Counted from the stretch's first letter, positions 50,846-63,870 are shown. The stretch is 64,000 bases of DNA from Rostratula benghalensis (GCA_013399305.1 VXAI01000276.1:511253-575252); one strand, 5' to 3'. Notes: a model not told the origin generated them from the sequence alone. Program-made: numbers and translations.

Positions 50846-51853
50846 TGCGGTGGGTTGAACCTGGTTCAATGCCAGGTACCCACCAAAGCTGTTCTATCAC
50901 TCCCTCTCTTTAGCTGGGAGGGAAAAGAAAAGGTAACAAAAGGCTTGTGGTCCAGATGAGGACAAGGAGATCACTCACCAATTACCATCAAGGGCAAAAC
51001 AGACTCAACTTGGGGAAAATTAATTTTATTTATTACTAGAGTAGGATAATGAGAAATAAACCCAAATCATAAAACCAGCTTCTTCCCATCCTCTCCCTTC
51101 TTACTGGGCTCAACTTCAGTACCAATTTTCTCTGCCGCCTCTCTCCCCAGCAGTGCAGGAGGATGAGGAATGGCGGTTGCAGTCAGTTTATCACACATCA
51201 TCTCTGCCACTTCTTCCTTCTCACGCCCTTCCCCTGCTCCAGCATGGGGTCCCTCCCACAAGAAAGTATTTTCCAATGGGGTCCTTCCCACAGGCAGTTC
51301 TTCATTAACTACTCTAGTGTGAGTCCACCACTGGGTTGCAGTTCTTGACAGCAAACCTGCTCCAGCATGGGCTCCTCTCCACGAGACCACAGGTCCAGTC
51401 AGGAGCCTGCTGCAACATGGGTTTGTCATGGGGTCACAGCTTCCCTTGGGCACATCTACCTGCCTTGGTGTAAGGTCCTCCATGGGCTGCAGGTGGATAT
51501 CTGCTTCACAATGGACCTTCATGGACTGCAAGGAAACAGCCTGACTCACCATGGTCTTCATCATAGGCTGCAGGGGATCAGGACACCTGGATAACCTCCT
51601 CCCCTTCCTTCCTCACTGACCTTGGTGTCTGAAGAGTTTCTTCTCTCACACATTCTCACACCTCTCTCCCAGCAATTCTTTTTTCCTTCTTAAATATGTT
51701 AATACAGAGGCACTACCACCACTGCTCCTTAGGTCAGATTTGGTCAGTGGTAGGTCCTGTAGAACTGGCTGTATCAGACATGGAAGAAGTTTCTGGTACT
51801 GTCTCACAGAAGCCATCCCTGCAACCTCCCTGCTAGCAAAACCTTGCCACACA
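50846..51853 (-). mobile_element. Solo LTR of an avian endogenous retrovirus (ERVL-like)
   Basis: The edges are TGCGGTGGGTTGAACC on the left and CCTTGCCACACA on the right, so on the minus strand the unit runs TG...CA as LTRs do. In minus-strand order there is a TATA-like box (ATATTTAAGAA, near 51690), a long middle with imperfect repeats of about 60 bp built on a 'GCTCCAGCATGGGxTCC' word (near 51238, 51358 and 51409), and poly(A) signals AATAAA at 51025-51034. I recognise it as a common bird LTR, also known for giving spurious predicted proteins: the 165-codon minus frame at 51067-51564 is one. There is no gag-pol interior and no matching 5-bp target duplication at the chosen edges. I assign class III only tentatively. 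Confidence 0.88.
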
Positions 51854-54200
51854 AGCCCAATATTATTTGGCTGAAAAACCTTTGCTTTTTCTCATGCACC
51901 TGCACACTTACTGTAGATTTGTAAACTTTCTTTGTTTTCTCCCATGTGACATAACTCTTATTTGTAGTATTCTAGTACAGATGTGGGAGAGCCCATTAGA
52001 CAAGGCGATATCATGATGGCACAGTACCCAAAAGTGGCAAAGAAAATGGGCATCTTTACAACCAATGGCTTGAAAGTGTGAGAAAAATAATCAGAATGGT
52101 CACTAAACAAATCTAAATCACCAATGAAATGTCTTCACTGCTTTTATCTTTTTAAAGGAAAAATAGTATGTGTTATTTGGACTTCTGTAGTGTATGTACA
52201 GCCCTCTGTGCTTCTCATATGACACAGCCCTAGCTGTAGGAAAGGAAGGCTTCTCCATTTGTACCTACGGCCCACATATTGTGTACTTCAACATATTTGA
52301 ATATATATTTTGACAGTACTTTTGTGGAATTTTAAAATAAAAGTATCATGCCTTATGCATGTGATACAAGGTCCTTCTATATTATACCCACCTTGTGCCA
52401 TATCAAGGACAGCAGGGTTTGTGTCCTGAACTGTGTGTAAAATGTACAGGCAGGGGGGAGATGGTGGGCTTTTTCCCCTGGGTATGTGGAAGATTAGTTC
52501 CATAAAATGGTGAAGGTCCTTTTTTATGGACACACCTCTCTCACGGCAGATTCATCCAGAGACTTGCCTTGGCACTGGGAAAGCTTTGACCCATCCACCA
52601 CTTCATCTCTATAGTTTTTGCAGCTGCGTTGCTGTTCACTTTTTATAAAAAAGAAACAAAGAAAATGACACAGTTTCTAATTTTGTCTTGTCACATGGAG
52701 GACTTTTCTTCTGGAAACTCACCAGGGGAGACAGGTCTTGTTGGGCTGCAGGTGATTTAGTGTGACTTCCTGTCTCTTATCCTGGACAGCTTTGAATGTT
52801 TTGTGAATAATTGAGCCACTATTTTAGCCAATTTCTGCTGCTTTGTTTGGTTTGGGGTTTTTTGTTTTTTGGGGTTTTTTTGCATTTTTTAAAAATACTA
52901 AAGGCATGTGAAAACATCTTTCTTTATTTAAGACAAGTCTACACTTGAATGCAGTCTAAACATACGGTTTCTTTCAGATCATATGTGTAATATTGCAATC
53001 CTGATTATATTGTTTTTGTTTCACTGTCTGTTTTTTGTAGTCTGCTATTCTGACTGTATGCCCTGATATTTATTTTTAATGAGATGCACTTCGGTTCTTT
53101 CACTGCTTACTAACACTTTAATTTGAGAACCAGTTTTCACCAGCCCTGCAAATATCCAATGTTCTTTGCAAAGTCAAGTCCATTTCCTGCGATAACCTTG
53201 CTTTGACCTGTTATCAGTTATATCACAAATTATTCAGTCTCTAATTGGTTCATCTTTTAACTACAAATTCATATGACTTAGCTTTATTACATAGCTCTGT
53301 GACAAGCTTCTGTGGATCAAAGTAGTCTCCCATTTTTAAGGAACTTTCTCTTGCAGGTTGCAACTCCTTTTGTTCTATTCCTTGAATATATTCTTTATAT
53401 TATTAATATTAGGGGTTTAGATGTGTTGTTGTCATTCTTAAAGGTCTCAATTGTGTTTTAGACCTCATATAAATGTTGTTCAAATCCTGATGAGGTTTTA
53501 GTATGGAGAGCATGAGGTATAGCAGTATGGAGGATTTTTCCCTCTCTGATTATTGTACTCTGTTTTCTTGGAAAATCTGAAGATGCTGTAGCTTCTTACT
53601 CCTTTTAGCCAGATTCCAACCATGCAGGGGGATGAAGTTTGCTTGGTGTCTACACAAAATACATTTTAATCCTGCAACAAGTAACTAGTATGCAGCATGA
53701 ACATGGGTGGTAAAAGACCAGTTGCTGTCTCTCTGAGCCTGCACATTTACCATAAGACAAGGTCTCAACACCTGTTTTTAAAAAGAAATGAACATCTAAA
53801 TGAGACAAAAGCCCTACAGAGGAGGTCTTTCAAGACAGTTAGTAATCCAGGCCAGTACTCAAATATAACTATTTGCAGTGAACACACAGTGGAGCTGGAC
53901 AGCTAGAAAGGGCTTGCCTTCCTCCCACAGTTTCCATAGATAATTTTTTTCATTAAAATAGGCAAAAAGAGGATTTATTATCTTTTTCCATGCAGAACGT
54001 TATATTATCTGCCCTGATAATGATTTGCGTGTTTGTAAGATTTCTACTCTTTTATTCAGATGCATGGCCAGGTCTCTAGCGGCTGCTCAGGATGCATCAC
54101 AAAAAGGGAGAAAGAGTCTTTTCCTTGATGCAGCCACCACCTAAAACAATGCTTGAAGGAGAAAAGCTATTCAGTCAGCCCAAGCATCCATTCATATTGC
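51854..54200. other. Intergenic, nothing recognised
   Basis: AT-rich sequence with G/T-rich simple patches at 52843-52890. No supported gene or named repeat. Confidence 0.5.
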
Positions 54201-54560
54201 TTAGGGCTTGTTGTGCTGCAGTCTCTCGTCTCTCCATTAATTAATGGTGAAAATACACATAACTAGGAAAACAGCAAACGTAAGCAGGGAATTAATTTAT
54301 TTTTCATAAATAGGGAATGCCTCATCAGTAGAAAAGCAAAGGCTTGAAGTGTCTCTTCATGTTCTGATTTTTGTTCTGAAGCTGCCTGTTTGCTTGCTTT
54401 CTCATCTCTTCTATTTAAACCAAACAACAATCTATTTATTATGACATTAAAAAAAATATTGTGGCTAAGGGAGAAAGTACTTTGGAGAGAGATTCAAGTT
54501 CAGCAGCTGGAAACGAGGGGAAAAAAATCAGGACTACACCAGTCTAATTGATTTTGTTAT
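54201..54560. promoter_or_regulatory. Candidate conserved noncoding block 3 with a homeodomain palindrome
   Basis: Contains the perfect 14-bp palindrome CCATTAATTAATGG at 54234-54247, which is two overlapping homeodomain TAAT cores facing each other. GGGAATTAATTTATTTTTCA and TAAACCAAACAACAATCTAT follow (the latter forkhead/SOX-like). No coding frame. Confidence 0.4.
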
Positions 54561-57500
54561 AGAACAAAATTAGCTGAAGCCAAAGAGCAGTAAAATGCAC
54601 TCACCTTTATTGTAAGCATTTGAAGCTGTGCTAAATGAAAGGTGGGGGGGGGAGGTGGGGTGGAAATCTGCTCTTTGCTCATGGCACAGGGCATTTATTA
54701 GAAAATAAAAATAATTAGTTGTAGAAAAAACAATTGAATTGTGCAAAGTGTTTTGCCTGGATTCCAGGAATGGCACCTTTAATGAGGCCCTACACTTCAC
54801 AAATGCTAAAGCAGTTCTTAAATGGGGTTTAATAGGATATTTTCACTTTCTTTCAGCTCTTTGTTCTCAAACATATAGGTACCCCAGAGTGCACACATTT
54901 AATTTAAGCAAGTTTTACGCAAATTCATCTCCTGTACCTGATGAATACACTACTAAACATACAACAACTCCCCATCAGATCCTCACACAAGAAATCAGTG
55001 GCCTTCAAATCAAATCAGAGGCCTATTTGTTTCTTGTGCTCTGCATTACAAAAAAGGATTTTAATTAGCCAAGAGACACTGTTCCCATTGCCCATGAAAT
55101 GCAACTGGAATCCTAATTTCTCAACCACATATAAGAATAATTAACTTCTGGGAAACAATGTTTAACAAGCCACTGTTGACTCGAGTTAGGAATATGACCT
55201 GCCACCATGCAGTAACTGTCTGACAGGCTTTTGATTTCAAAGCGCTTCCTTTGAAAAGGAGGGAACAAATACAACTATGCCAGTGTGTTGTCTCTTTTGG
55301 AGATGTACTGAAAATTCTTTAGAGTTCGAGTTTTGCTCTATCTTGCTTTTCTCAAGGGACAATATGGCAAACTTGAGGCACAGATGGGCCATCACCTCAA
55401 GAGGTATCAAAAAAGTGAAATCCACCATGGGAAGAAGTGTGGTCATAACTGTGCTAGTACCAGGTTAATGGGGGCTAATGCTTCAGACCTTCTCAATCTT
55501 ACATGGGTAAGCAAAAGTGCACAAATAACGTCTGTTACATTTTGATCTCTGTGTTACATTTTGATCTGCTTAGAAAGCATAACAAGAATAATTTTTTTAA
55601 CATCTGAAAACAGAGTCCGGGGCAAGGTATGATGGTGTCGGTGTGGGGTTTTATTTTGTTTCGTTTCTTCATTGCTCTATAATTTTATTGGCTGGTTTTG
55701 GACTTTCTATAACAAGAGATGAGTATAAAATGACAGGAAAAACAATTTTGTGGGCTAATACCTTGTCAGCTTCTGGAACAGTTTGCCTTGAACTGAAATC
55801 CAGGGGGATGTTCACACAATTTTTAAAGATTATTTCAAGAAATGCATGTGGATGTGCATGTGTGTGTTTGAAGTAGCTTGGGTTTCTTCATGATAGGTTT
55901 TTAGATGCTTTATTTTTGTAGCACCTTTACTGTCTTTTAGTGTTTAGGAACAGAAGGAATTCTTCCTTCCAGCTGTCTTCTACCTGCTTGCTTTAACTAT
56001 TGATATCTTTCTTAACCTCTTCCTAGAATTGCTAGAATATTTCTTCTTGTCAGCACATCAGAATGCAAAACCAGGAGAGAAGAGAGTACACAATTTACAG
56101 TACTAAAATTTTCCAGTGTTAACACAGCAGGCAAGGGCTGAAATCCTCTGCATTGAATTGACATCTCCAAAGAGTCTGGGGAGTTCTCAGCCTTCTCCTG
56201 GGAAGCTACTGGCCTTCTCTGATGCTCCCAACCCGCATCTGATAAAGAAGCTTGGTGGCCTCTTCTAAACCTTTTAAGTGTTGTTTCAGTTTCCAGTGGG
56301 AAATTGTCCACTCTAACATTATCACACTGCAAAGCAATTCAGAGAAGAGACTGAATGGGCATGGAGATGGGATAACTGAACAGAATGTAGCCTCCTTCAG
56401 TTCAGAGCTGAGGCCCACTTAGGGAGCTTATCTGTCTGCAGTCTGCTCTGCTTGTCAATACAAATAGGAATTTGATCATGAAGGATCTAAAAATTTCAAC
56501 TGAAGGAACGTTCAGACTGGTAAAGTTCAGACTAGTATTTGGGAAGTAGATTCTTTAACTGCCCATTCCGATGCTCTCTAGAATATTTTTTATTGCTTAG
56601 TATATGGTTGTATCTCAAAAAGATGGATTTGGCAATGTTAGAAAGTGTTAAATCTGCCTTAAATTTGGAATCAATTTGCACTTACCTGACCACATCTGGT
56701 AACCTCATGACCCATGAAGTCCTCCTGGCTATATCAGCAGCACCTCACATAGAGGGGAGATGCTCTGAACTTTATATACCTTGCAGTATTCTCACAGTGA
56801 AATCAACACTAACAACTGCAGAAAGCATATCTTCCATTCTTGGACTGTCCGGCAAGTAATCTATTGCAGGCCAAACAGGAAAGGAAGATTTAATAATAAG
56901 TAAATAAAAATCAGTTCTCTGTCCCTTTAATCTCTTTATTATCTTTGACTTTGACTGATTGTACAAAAGTGGTGTACAAACATCTCAACCACAACTTGTT
57001 ATGGAAAGCATTGTATAAGTGATGTATCTGAATAATAGATGAAACAAGCATATAAACATCCCGACAGAGTGCTACATTCACTTACATTTGGCTGTCAGGA
57101 AAACCTACATAGAAACTGTAAAGGTAGCTGTTTAGTCCCTAAAAGAGAACTGAACCAAAAGGGAAAGTACATTCTCTTATTTTAAAGCCAATCCGTGAAA
57201 CTGCTACAGTTGTACATACTTCAATATACTGACTAATGGAAAGTCTTCTGGGTCCTGGTTCAGATTTGTGTCACTGATAGCAATGATTCCATAAAAAACA
57301 AAAATAACAAGCGTTTCACAATTGAATATCCAGCCAAAAAAACATGTACATGTGTTGTGAGAGTAAATAAGCTTTGCTAGAATAATGTTCCTATTCTGAA
57401 GAGAGGGAGATTAAGAGCTTCCTTTCCACTGAGGGGGGAAATCACTGTATTTCTTTTACTGTCAGCCTGATCTGAATCCACATCAACTGGTCAAATGTCA

Positions 57501-59930
57501 GTCAGAACAACATATGGCTTGTCCTCTTATTTACCTAGAATCAGAGAAGGGGGAAACCACATAATTGGTTCTCTAACAGAATCACACTGTTAGATTGATT
57601 ATTGAAGCCATGAACGAAATCTGAATGCTCCATTACTCAAAGCTAAATAAATATTTATTGTTCTGCAGCCATCACTTTTGATAAAAACAGGTTAGGAGCT
57701 AAGACTTGAGTTTAAATGTATATCTATGTAAGAAATATGTACAGTTTGAATGCAGGTGTATTTTTTAACATCAGGTGGTGACTGGAAAACAGCACAGCAA
57801 ATGATTGAGGAACCAACAAGGTAAACAGCTGCCAAACCATGTTGCCCATTATGACATCAATATTCCAATGTGGTAATAAGACTTGGAATTAAAATTACAT
57901 TTGCTTTCATTGGAGACCTGGAATAACAAGGAGAAGACAGTAATGCCATATTGTTTGTCTCTCCAGGGTAGCACACAGAGTATTCAGTAGATGTAGGCGT
58001 AACAAAAGAAATGTTAGGTCCACCCAAATACTCTAATCCTATCATCTTTATATCAAATATATCATATTCATAAGAGAGTAACAAGGCTAAAGGAGATTCC
58101 TTACATAGGGAATAAATTAATAACCTGGTAATTACCACTTGAAGGAGAAAGACATAATTTTATACATAAGGAGCAAATGCTTTTATTTGTTGTCTCACTA
58201 AACCCCTAAGATTTTGAGCACATAAAGCATATTCCACTTTCTATCTGCTACTATATTAAGCTTTGTGATGAGCACACTGTATATATTTTATGATATGGAG
58301 TTAGGGTCCAGATGAAAACTTTGTGATTTACATTTTTATCCTGCATTGACCTTTTGGCTTCACTCCTTAATTAAGCAAGGCATGGTAAAGAAAGAGATTA
58401 TTATGAGGTGGCTGGGTCCCCAGGGCGTTATGAGATACCACACACAGTTAAGCTATCTCAAGACAACCATGTTCTCTAGAGTTACTTTATTGCTATTATA
58501 AAAAATCTTTATTATGGGGGAAAATATGTATTTTTATGCTAGAAGAAGACGAAGATGACAGTTTAGGATGTTGAACGGTAGTTTCAGCTGAGCTTTGTGC
58601 CCACAGAGACTGTAAAACATTGAAGACTGGGCGGCCTTTGATTGGCTCCTTTGGATCCTAAAGGGGTAGATTAATCTTTGTAAAATTCATAGTTGGAACA
58701 TTGTACCATTAACTGGCACTTTCCAGTTATCAAGATACTTTATGAAACTGAAAAAGTCCTATTACACTTGCTAAAAAGGCAACTTTGGGGGTGTGGCTCT
58801 CATGAAACCATTTCATCTCTGGAGTATTAGATACTTTCCACTGTGCCCCATGCTTGACGAAACCCCAGGATGTGGATCTTCATCTGATAACCACTATCAC
58901 TTTCTTCTCTGTTAATTACACCCTGTCCAAGCGTGCTAATCTTTCTCAGTTTTCTCTCTTTTTCAGTTAGAACTGAGTGAGTATTTAAGCCTTTGTGGGA
59001 CCAGGCCTTAGCTCCTCTTTTTTTTATAGCACACCTCTATTTTTCAAGCATGATGTCTTCTTTTTAACCTCTGTGACAAATACGTGATGCGCACACGGGA
59101 GCTGTTATATTCTCGGCATCTGAGGGGAGTGAATATGCCATGTTCCTTTTGGTTTTAAACCTTCTGCACTATTCCTCACATTGAAGCTTTTGCATATCTA
59201 CCCTTTGCACTGCTGCTAATGACCAGTGGGTATCAGAAAATATGCATCTATTTACAGAGCTTAAAAGGTGGTCTTACTTGGAAGAGTTGTTCCAGGAACA
59301 CAATTGCTCTAAGGGACTCAGACTCATGAAATGCTCCTTGTGGTAAAAAAGTATGAATGCCCCATGGACCACAGACAGATACAAAACAGACATATGTCTT
59401 TAAGACTAGATATGGCCTGCTTGACAACACATTGATTTATGCCCACCACTCTTCTGAGGCTGGCTTAGAGATATTTGATTTACAGTGGATAGATTGCCTC
59501 CTGTTAAATAAAGTCCTGGGTCATTGTTCATAAACCTGAACTGCACATAGCAATCTTGATGCATTGTTAAAATACTGTGGTGGAGTTCATAGCGCCTTAT
59601 TAAGCTCTGTAGTTCAAAGATTAATAGTTAAAAGGAGAAAAACCTTTGTGCAAACATCTAACAAGCTTCCTAAGCCAATGACAGTTAGCCCTGCGAAGTA
59701 CTCAAGAGCTGTCTGTCAAGTAATTCAAACAAAAGTGACATAACTTGGGCAAAAAGAGCGCCTATTGCCCCATCCCCACACCCAGTGGGATAGTGGATTA
59801 GCTCTCAGAGACAGTGCTTGTCAATCCCCCAGAATAACAACGCTGCCTACCAAGGTCACATCATAGCTAACAGACAGGAAAGGTCCTGAAGAAGAGCAAA
59901 CCATCTACAAATGAAAACCAGGAAAAAACC
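54561..59930. other. Intergenic, nothing firm
   Basis: Unique AT-rich sequence. Small items only: a G-run at 54643-54660, a 22-bp tandem duplication (GTTACATTTTGATCT twice) at 55531-55567, and an 8-bp inverted repeat TCTAACAG...CTGTTAGA at 57572-57594. No supported gene. Confidence 0.5.
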
Positions 59931-60079
59931 TAGCACTCTGATTTTCCAGACAGTCCAGGATGCTGGTGACACCTCCCAGGTGAGCCCAGGTGCTGAGAGA
60001 GGTGATGGTGCTGCAGTAGGTGGCACTGTTCCCCTCCTCCAGCCACGACAGCCCCACCACACACCGGGAAGTGCCATCT

Positions 60080-60230
60080 TTGGGATGAGACATAAAACTG
60101 AGGCCTTGACCAGTTGCAGTTATTAAAGGTCCCATTGCACTTTCCACAAGATTAACTGTGTTAACCTCAGTGTCCTGGCTGATTGCATTCTGTCTTCCTA
60201 AATTCCCTCTGTAGTTTCAGCTGGACAAGT
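60080..60230 (+). mobile_element. Relic of an ancient vertebrate retroposon tail
   Basis: TTGGGATGAGACATAAAACT, then GAGGCCTTGACCAGTTGCAG, ATTAAAGGTCCCATTGCACT, and GTGTTAACCTCAGTGTCCTG follow a motif order I know from old LINE/SINE-type repeats of fish and reptiles (GATGAGAC...AAAACCGAGGTCC...ATTAAAGATCCC...GGTGTCCTGGCC). Clade and name are uncertain. It is strongly diverged, consistent with an insertion older than birds. Confidence 0.5.
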
Positions 60231-61475
60231 TAATCTGCACTTCCTGTTTTAGGCAGCTGTGCAACTGTTGCTGTGTTCAGACACACAGCTACTGCATTTC
60301 ATCCCAGGGTCACACTCCTCCAGAGACAACTGGTACAGGTGGACCAAATAGCATCTGGCTGCACTGGTGCCCCGAGGAGGATGGCGGAGGATGGTACAGT
60401 TGTGCTCTGTTTCCAACCAAATGACATGACATGGAGAGGGAATGTGCTATTCAAAGTAGACCAGCATTTGCAACATCAGCAAAATGTAGTAGTGGTTATT
60501 TGGTGGGACATGTGGTCAGGCCACAGGAGTAGCTTCACCTGTGCAAGGCACAGTACCTTATAGGCCATTCCATGGAGTAGGTGATTGTGGCTGTCGACCC
60601 CACTACAGGTCTCCCCTTTGGCTAAACCCAGTCCTAGGTTTTTAGCTCTGAACTGGGAGGCAGAGCAAGGGCATGCAACAATTTTGGTGTGGTTCTAGAT
60701 AAAACCCATTGGGTCCTAATTCTGAAACACCTTTCCCATGCAAGTGGCTCTTCCCGAGGCAGGCTGGAGTGAAGCTCCACATGAACTCCTCTTACAAGGA
60801 GAAATTTGCAGCAAGGTGACCCACTATCTGACAGGCGTGGCTTCCACTTTTCTCAGCTTCGAGGTTTGGTAGTTCGACTCAAGGTTGGGGAAACTATATT
60901 CTTTCTGTCTTTAATTCTTCCTGCTGTTTCAGTTGGATACTTCCTTTGTCACTTCATATCCCAAACTATTGTGTTTTATTGCTGGAAAATGTGTGTTTCA
61001 TTTCAGCGACTGGGGATTACACACACATGCCATTGAGTATAATGCAAGGCCATTACGTGAATGTAAGGAATTATTATTTTTCTGCTTATCTAGAGAAAAT
61101 AAAAGTGATTATTAACATCTTCATAACTAGACAGGGAGTAATACTAATATTTGAACTCCATGAGAAGCCTGAAGTATAGTATGGAAATAACTTGGCTGGG
61201 TGATCAGGTGTTTAAAATGAGCCAGGTGTCAAGACAGGAAACCTATAATTATCATGGAATAAAAACAAATTTCTGAAAAAAACCCCACATTGGGTTGTCT
61301 GTTTTCTACTATATGGCATTTCCACTGAAGACTGTGATTCCTTTTTCTATGTCCCATTCCCCTCATACGGAGTGTCCCCTTGGGAAATGGGGCCCAAGAG
61401 CCCTTTCTAGGATGGGACAGGATATTACAGCTTGGTTTGTGCACCAGCATCCTTAATATTTCCTTCCTTTCAGAA
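60231..61475. other. Intergenic, nothing recognised
   Basis: Mixed sequence with no named repeat and no splice-supported frame. Confidence 0.5.
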
Positions 61476-61960
61476 GCAAATAGAGCGTACCCTTATCTGA
61501 ATGCTAATTTCCTAGTTAAAACCCTCCCTTGCTGACAAGGGACTGAAAGAGTTTTAAATCACAGATGTAGAGTATCAAATGCAATAATGCTCTTGCAATA
61601 GTGCATTGAAGCCTCAATTAATTAACCCTTGGGCTAAGTAGGCAGGTACATGGTGGTGGCCACAGGCGGTGGATGGATGAGATTTAAATGGGCATCTCAT
61701 TTCCTCAGCACGGAACATGCCGTTTGGTTCAGAAAGGAGTCATTTTACACACTCGCCTCATTTACGCTCAGCTTTAATCCCTTTAATTCCACCTGAGATC
61801 CAAGCAAGAATAGGAAAAGAGAGTGAGGTGCAAAAGGCTACAGAGCTGGTCTTTGTTTACATATGTTTCCCCAGGGACAACCCCCCAGCAGAGCCAGGGC
61901 TTCTGGCCTTTTCATCAGGCTGTGGGGATCCAAAGCAGTTGTCATATGGAAATGGTTAAA
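61476..61960. promoter_or_regulatory. Candidate conserved noncoding block 4
   Basis: Homeodomain-rich words: AATGCTAATTTCCTAGTTAA (61499), CAATTAATTAA (61616-61626), AGCTTTAATCCCTTTAATTC (61770). The composition is balanced and non-repetitive. No coding support. Confidence 0.4.
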
Positions 61961-62339
61961 CAGAGATTACAGGGAGCTCTTCACTGCAATCCACCCCGTT
62001 TAGAGCCTGAAAAGTAAGGAGTAGGGAGAGGAGGCTGAGGAAAGGGGCTGCAGCTTACCCCGGCAGCCGTTGGGATGCAGCAGGGACTCGGTGGCAGAGG
62101 GTCAATTTGCAGGGGCCAGGGTGGTGTGGGCCTCCCATGACACCATGATGACAGCTGCCACTTTCCCTTCAATGTCCCATATGGGTGCATATTCACGTAT
62201 GATGTAAATCGTGTTCCATGGGTGATGTAAAATCTCTGACATCCCTCTGGCTGGCTTTTACGTATGTGACATGAAAGCTTCCCTACCAAAAAAGGGGAAC
62301 ACGATTCTGCCACATATCAAGAGTAACAGAATAGTACTT

Positions 62340-62600
62340 TAAAAATTAAAAGATCCCCAATGCTTTCTTTGAATCAGTTAAAACCTTTTGATTAGACTAT
62401 GCTTTGCCTCTCTTTTGTGCTGGCTTTCCATGGCCCTTCTAATAAAGGGATCTGCTGGCAGGAGCTTGTGCCAAAATTTTAAGCAAATGTTGCAGAATAT
62501 TTATGGATAATGAATTTTGAATTTATTATAGTTATTGCACAGGAAATATGAAATCTCAGCACTGCGCTCCTTCAATCAAGGATATGCAGGCAAATGCATG
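62340..62600. promoter_or_regulatory. Candidate conserved noncoding block 5
   Basis: CTTTGAATCAGTTAAAACCT then TTTTGATTAGACTATG (TCF/LEF- and homeodomain-like), and TATGGATAATGAATTTTGAA near 62502. An A-run follows at 62730. No gene. Confidence 0.3.
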
Positions 62601-63320
62601 ACCTACACAACAAATTAACCCAGGTAAAATATAAAATATCAGATACTTGCAACAAACTTCACCTGAACACAACTGGGAATTGTTCACAGAAATTACTCAG
62701 TGAGTGCTTGAGAATAATGAATTTATATTAAAAAAAAAAAAAAAGAAATCAGAATCCCCTCCTTACCAGCCACCAAGAATAAAAATGCAAAATATGTCCT
62801 ATTATTCACTGCAGTTACATTGTGTGCCTGGCTCTGCCAAAACAGCTGTGTACTTATCCAAAGGTAAAAAAAAAAGGTTTGAGCGAGGGTCCTGTTTTTA
62901 AGCAGGTCCAGGCTGCAGTGCAGTTGTTTGAAACGCTCTGTGTCGGTGTGTGCTTGCTCCCACCACATGTGGCAGTGCTGCGAGGATACAGCCAGGCTGT
63001 TCCTGGTGGGACTGTGTGGACGGTACATGGGAATGTCTCCAGAGGTTGCTCCGTGCCAGCCTCATTTCTGCACATCCAGAGGCCTCCTCGGAGAAACCCA
63101 CCCGGCAGTGGGTACAAAACGGGAAGATGCTCCACACCTCCCATTTCCCCTCTGCCCACGCTGCTGGCAGCTGAGGCCAGACGTGTTCGTCGCACCTGTG
63201 GGCCACTGCCATCTTGTGCAACGTGCAGAGAAACGTCGCCAGGGTCCAGTGCAATGGGACGATGCACTGCCAGCAGGGCCTACCGGGGTCTNCCCCCACT
63301 GGGCCACAGGACTCTCCATC
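62601..63320. other. Intergenic GC-rich patch with one unresolved base
   Basis: The patch at 62890-63300 is GC-richer than its flanks, so long frames are open on both strands (up to 180 codons). None has splice sites or a family match. Base 63292 is N, inside a C-run, so frames across it are unreliable. Confidence 0.5.
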
Positions 63321-63870
63321 TCATTTCCCTCCACACGATTTACCATCTGTGAGCTCGTCTTTAACCTAATAAAAATCATCTCGCTTTTGACTAACAAGAA
63401 AAGGAAACAGTGCTCATTGTGGGGTTTGGGGAAAATGGCCTCGCTAATCTGCAGGATGAGAATGGAGTGATTTATAGGCGGATTTAACTGTGGGCCATGA
63501 TTAGGGGGCTGGTAGTAAGTGCATTAGATGTCTAAGTGTGGCAATAGAGTAAATAGGCGTTTTATTTATCGCAGTGCCAGGGGCCTCTTAGCGGAAGAGC
63601 GCTTCTCCAAATTGAAATATAGCAGAGTTTACACTCCTGATTAGGGCTTCAAGCGCAGAGCCCAAGGCTATCAGCGAGCAGAAACAACGCTCGCTGACAC
63701 CTAATTGTCACTGGATTAATGTGCAAACAGGGACCGCAAACAGCAACAACAAATAACCCGGTGTCAGAGCTGCTGGTGGCAGTGTCCACTAAGTGACTGG
63801 GGGCCAAATTGAAGTTTATATCTCAGAATCTGCTGAGATCAATGCATCAGCTGGGTAGACAGGGCTGGAA
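63321..63870. promoter_or_regulatory. Candidate conserved noncoding (enhancer-like) block 6
   Basis: The most enhancer-like stretch in the window. It has CCTAATTGTCACTGGATTAA (63700-63719), two homeodomain sites including a GGATTA site of OTX/PITX type, plus TGATTTATAGGCGGATTTAA (63469) and TTTTATTTATCGCAGTGCCA (63561). A perfect 9-bp inverted repeat (TCAGCGAGC / GCTCGCTGA, 63671-63697) also lies here. There is little simple repeat and no coding frame. Confidence 0.45.

Noticed and set aside
51067..51564. 165-codon minus-strand frame
   Set aside because: It lies wholly inside the LTR and arises from its internal repeats; it is a known kind of false bird gene model.
57572..57594. 8-bp inverted repeat TCTAACAG...CTGTTAGA
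   Set aside because: Short and within chance expectation for a 64-kb window.
62822..63470. Overlapping open frames of 133-180 codons on both strands
   Set aside because: They run through a local GC-rich patch with few stops in any phase, cross an unresolved base at 63292, and show no family likeness or splice sites.
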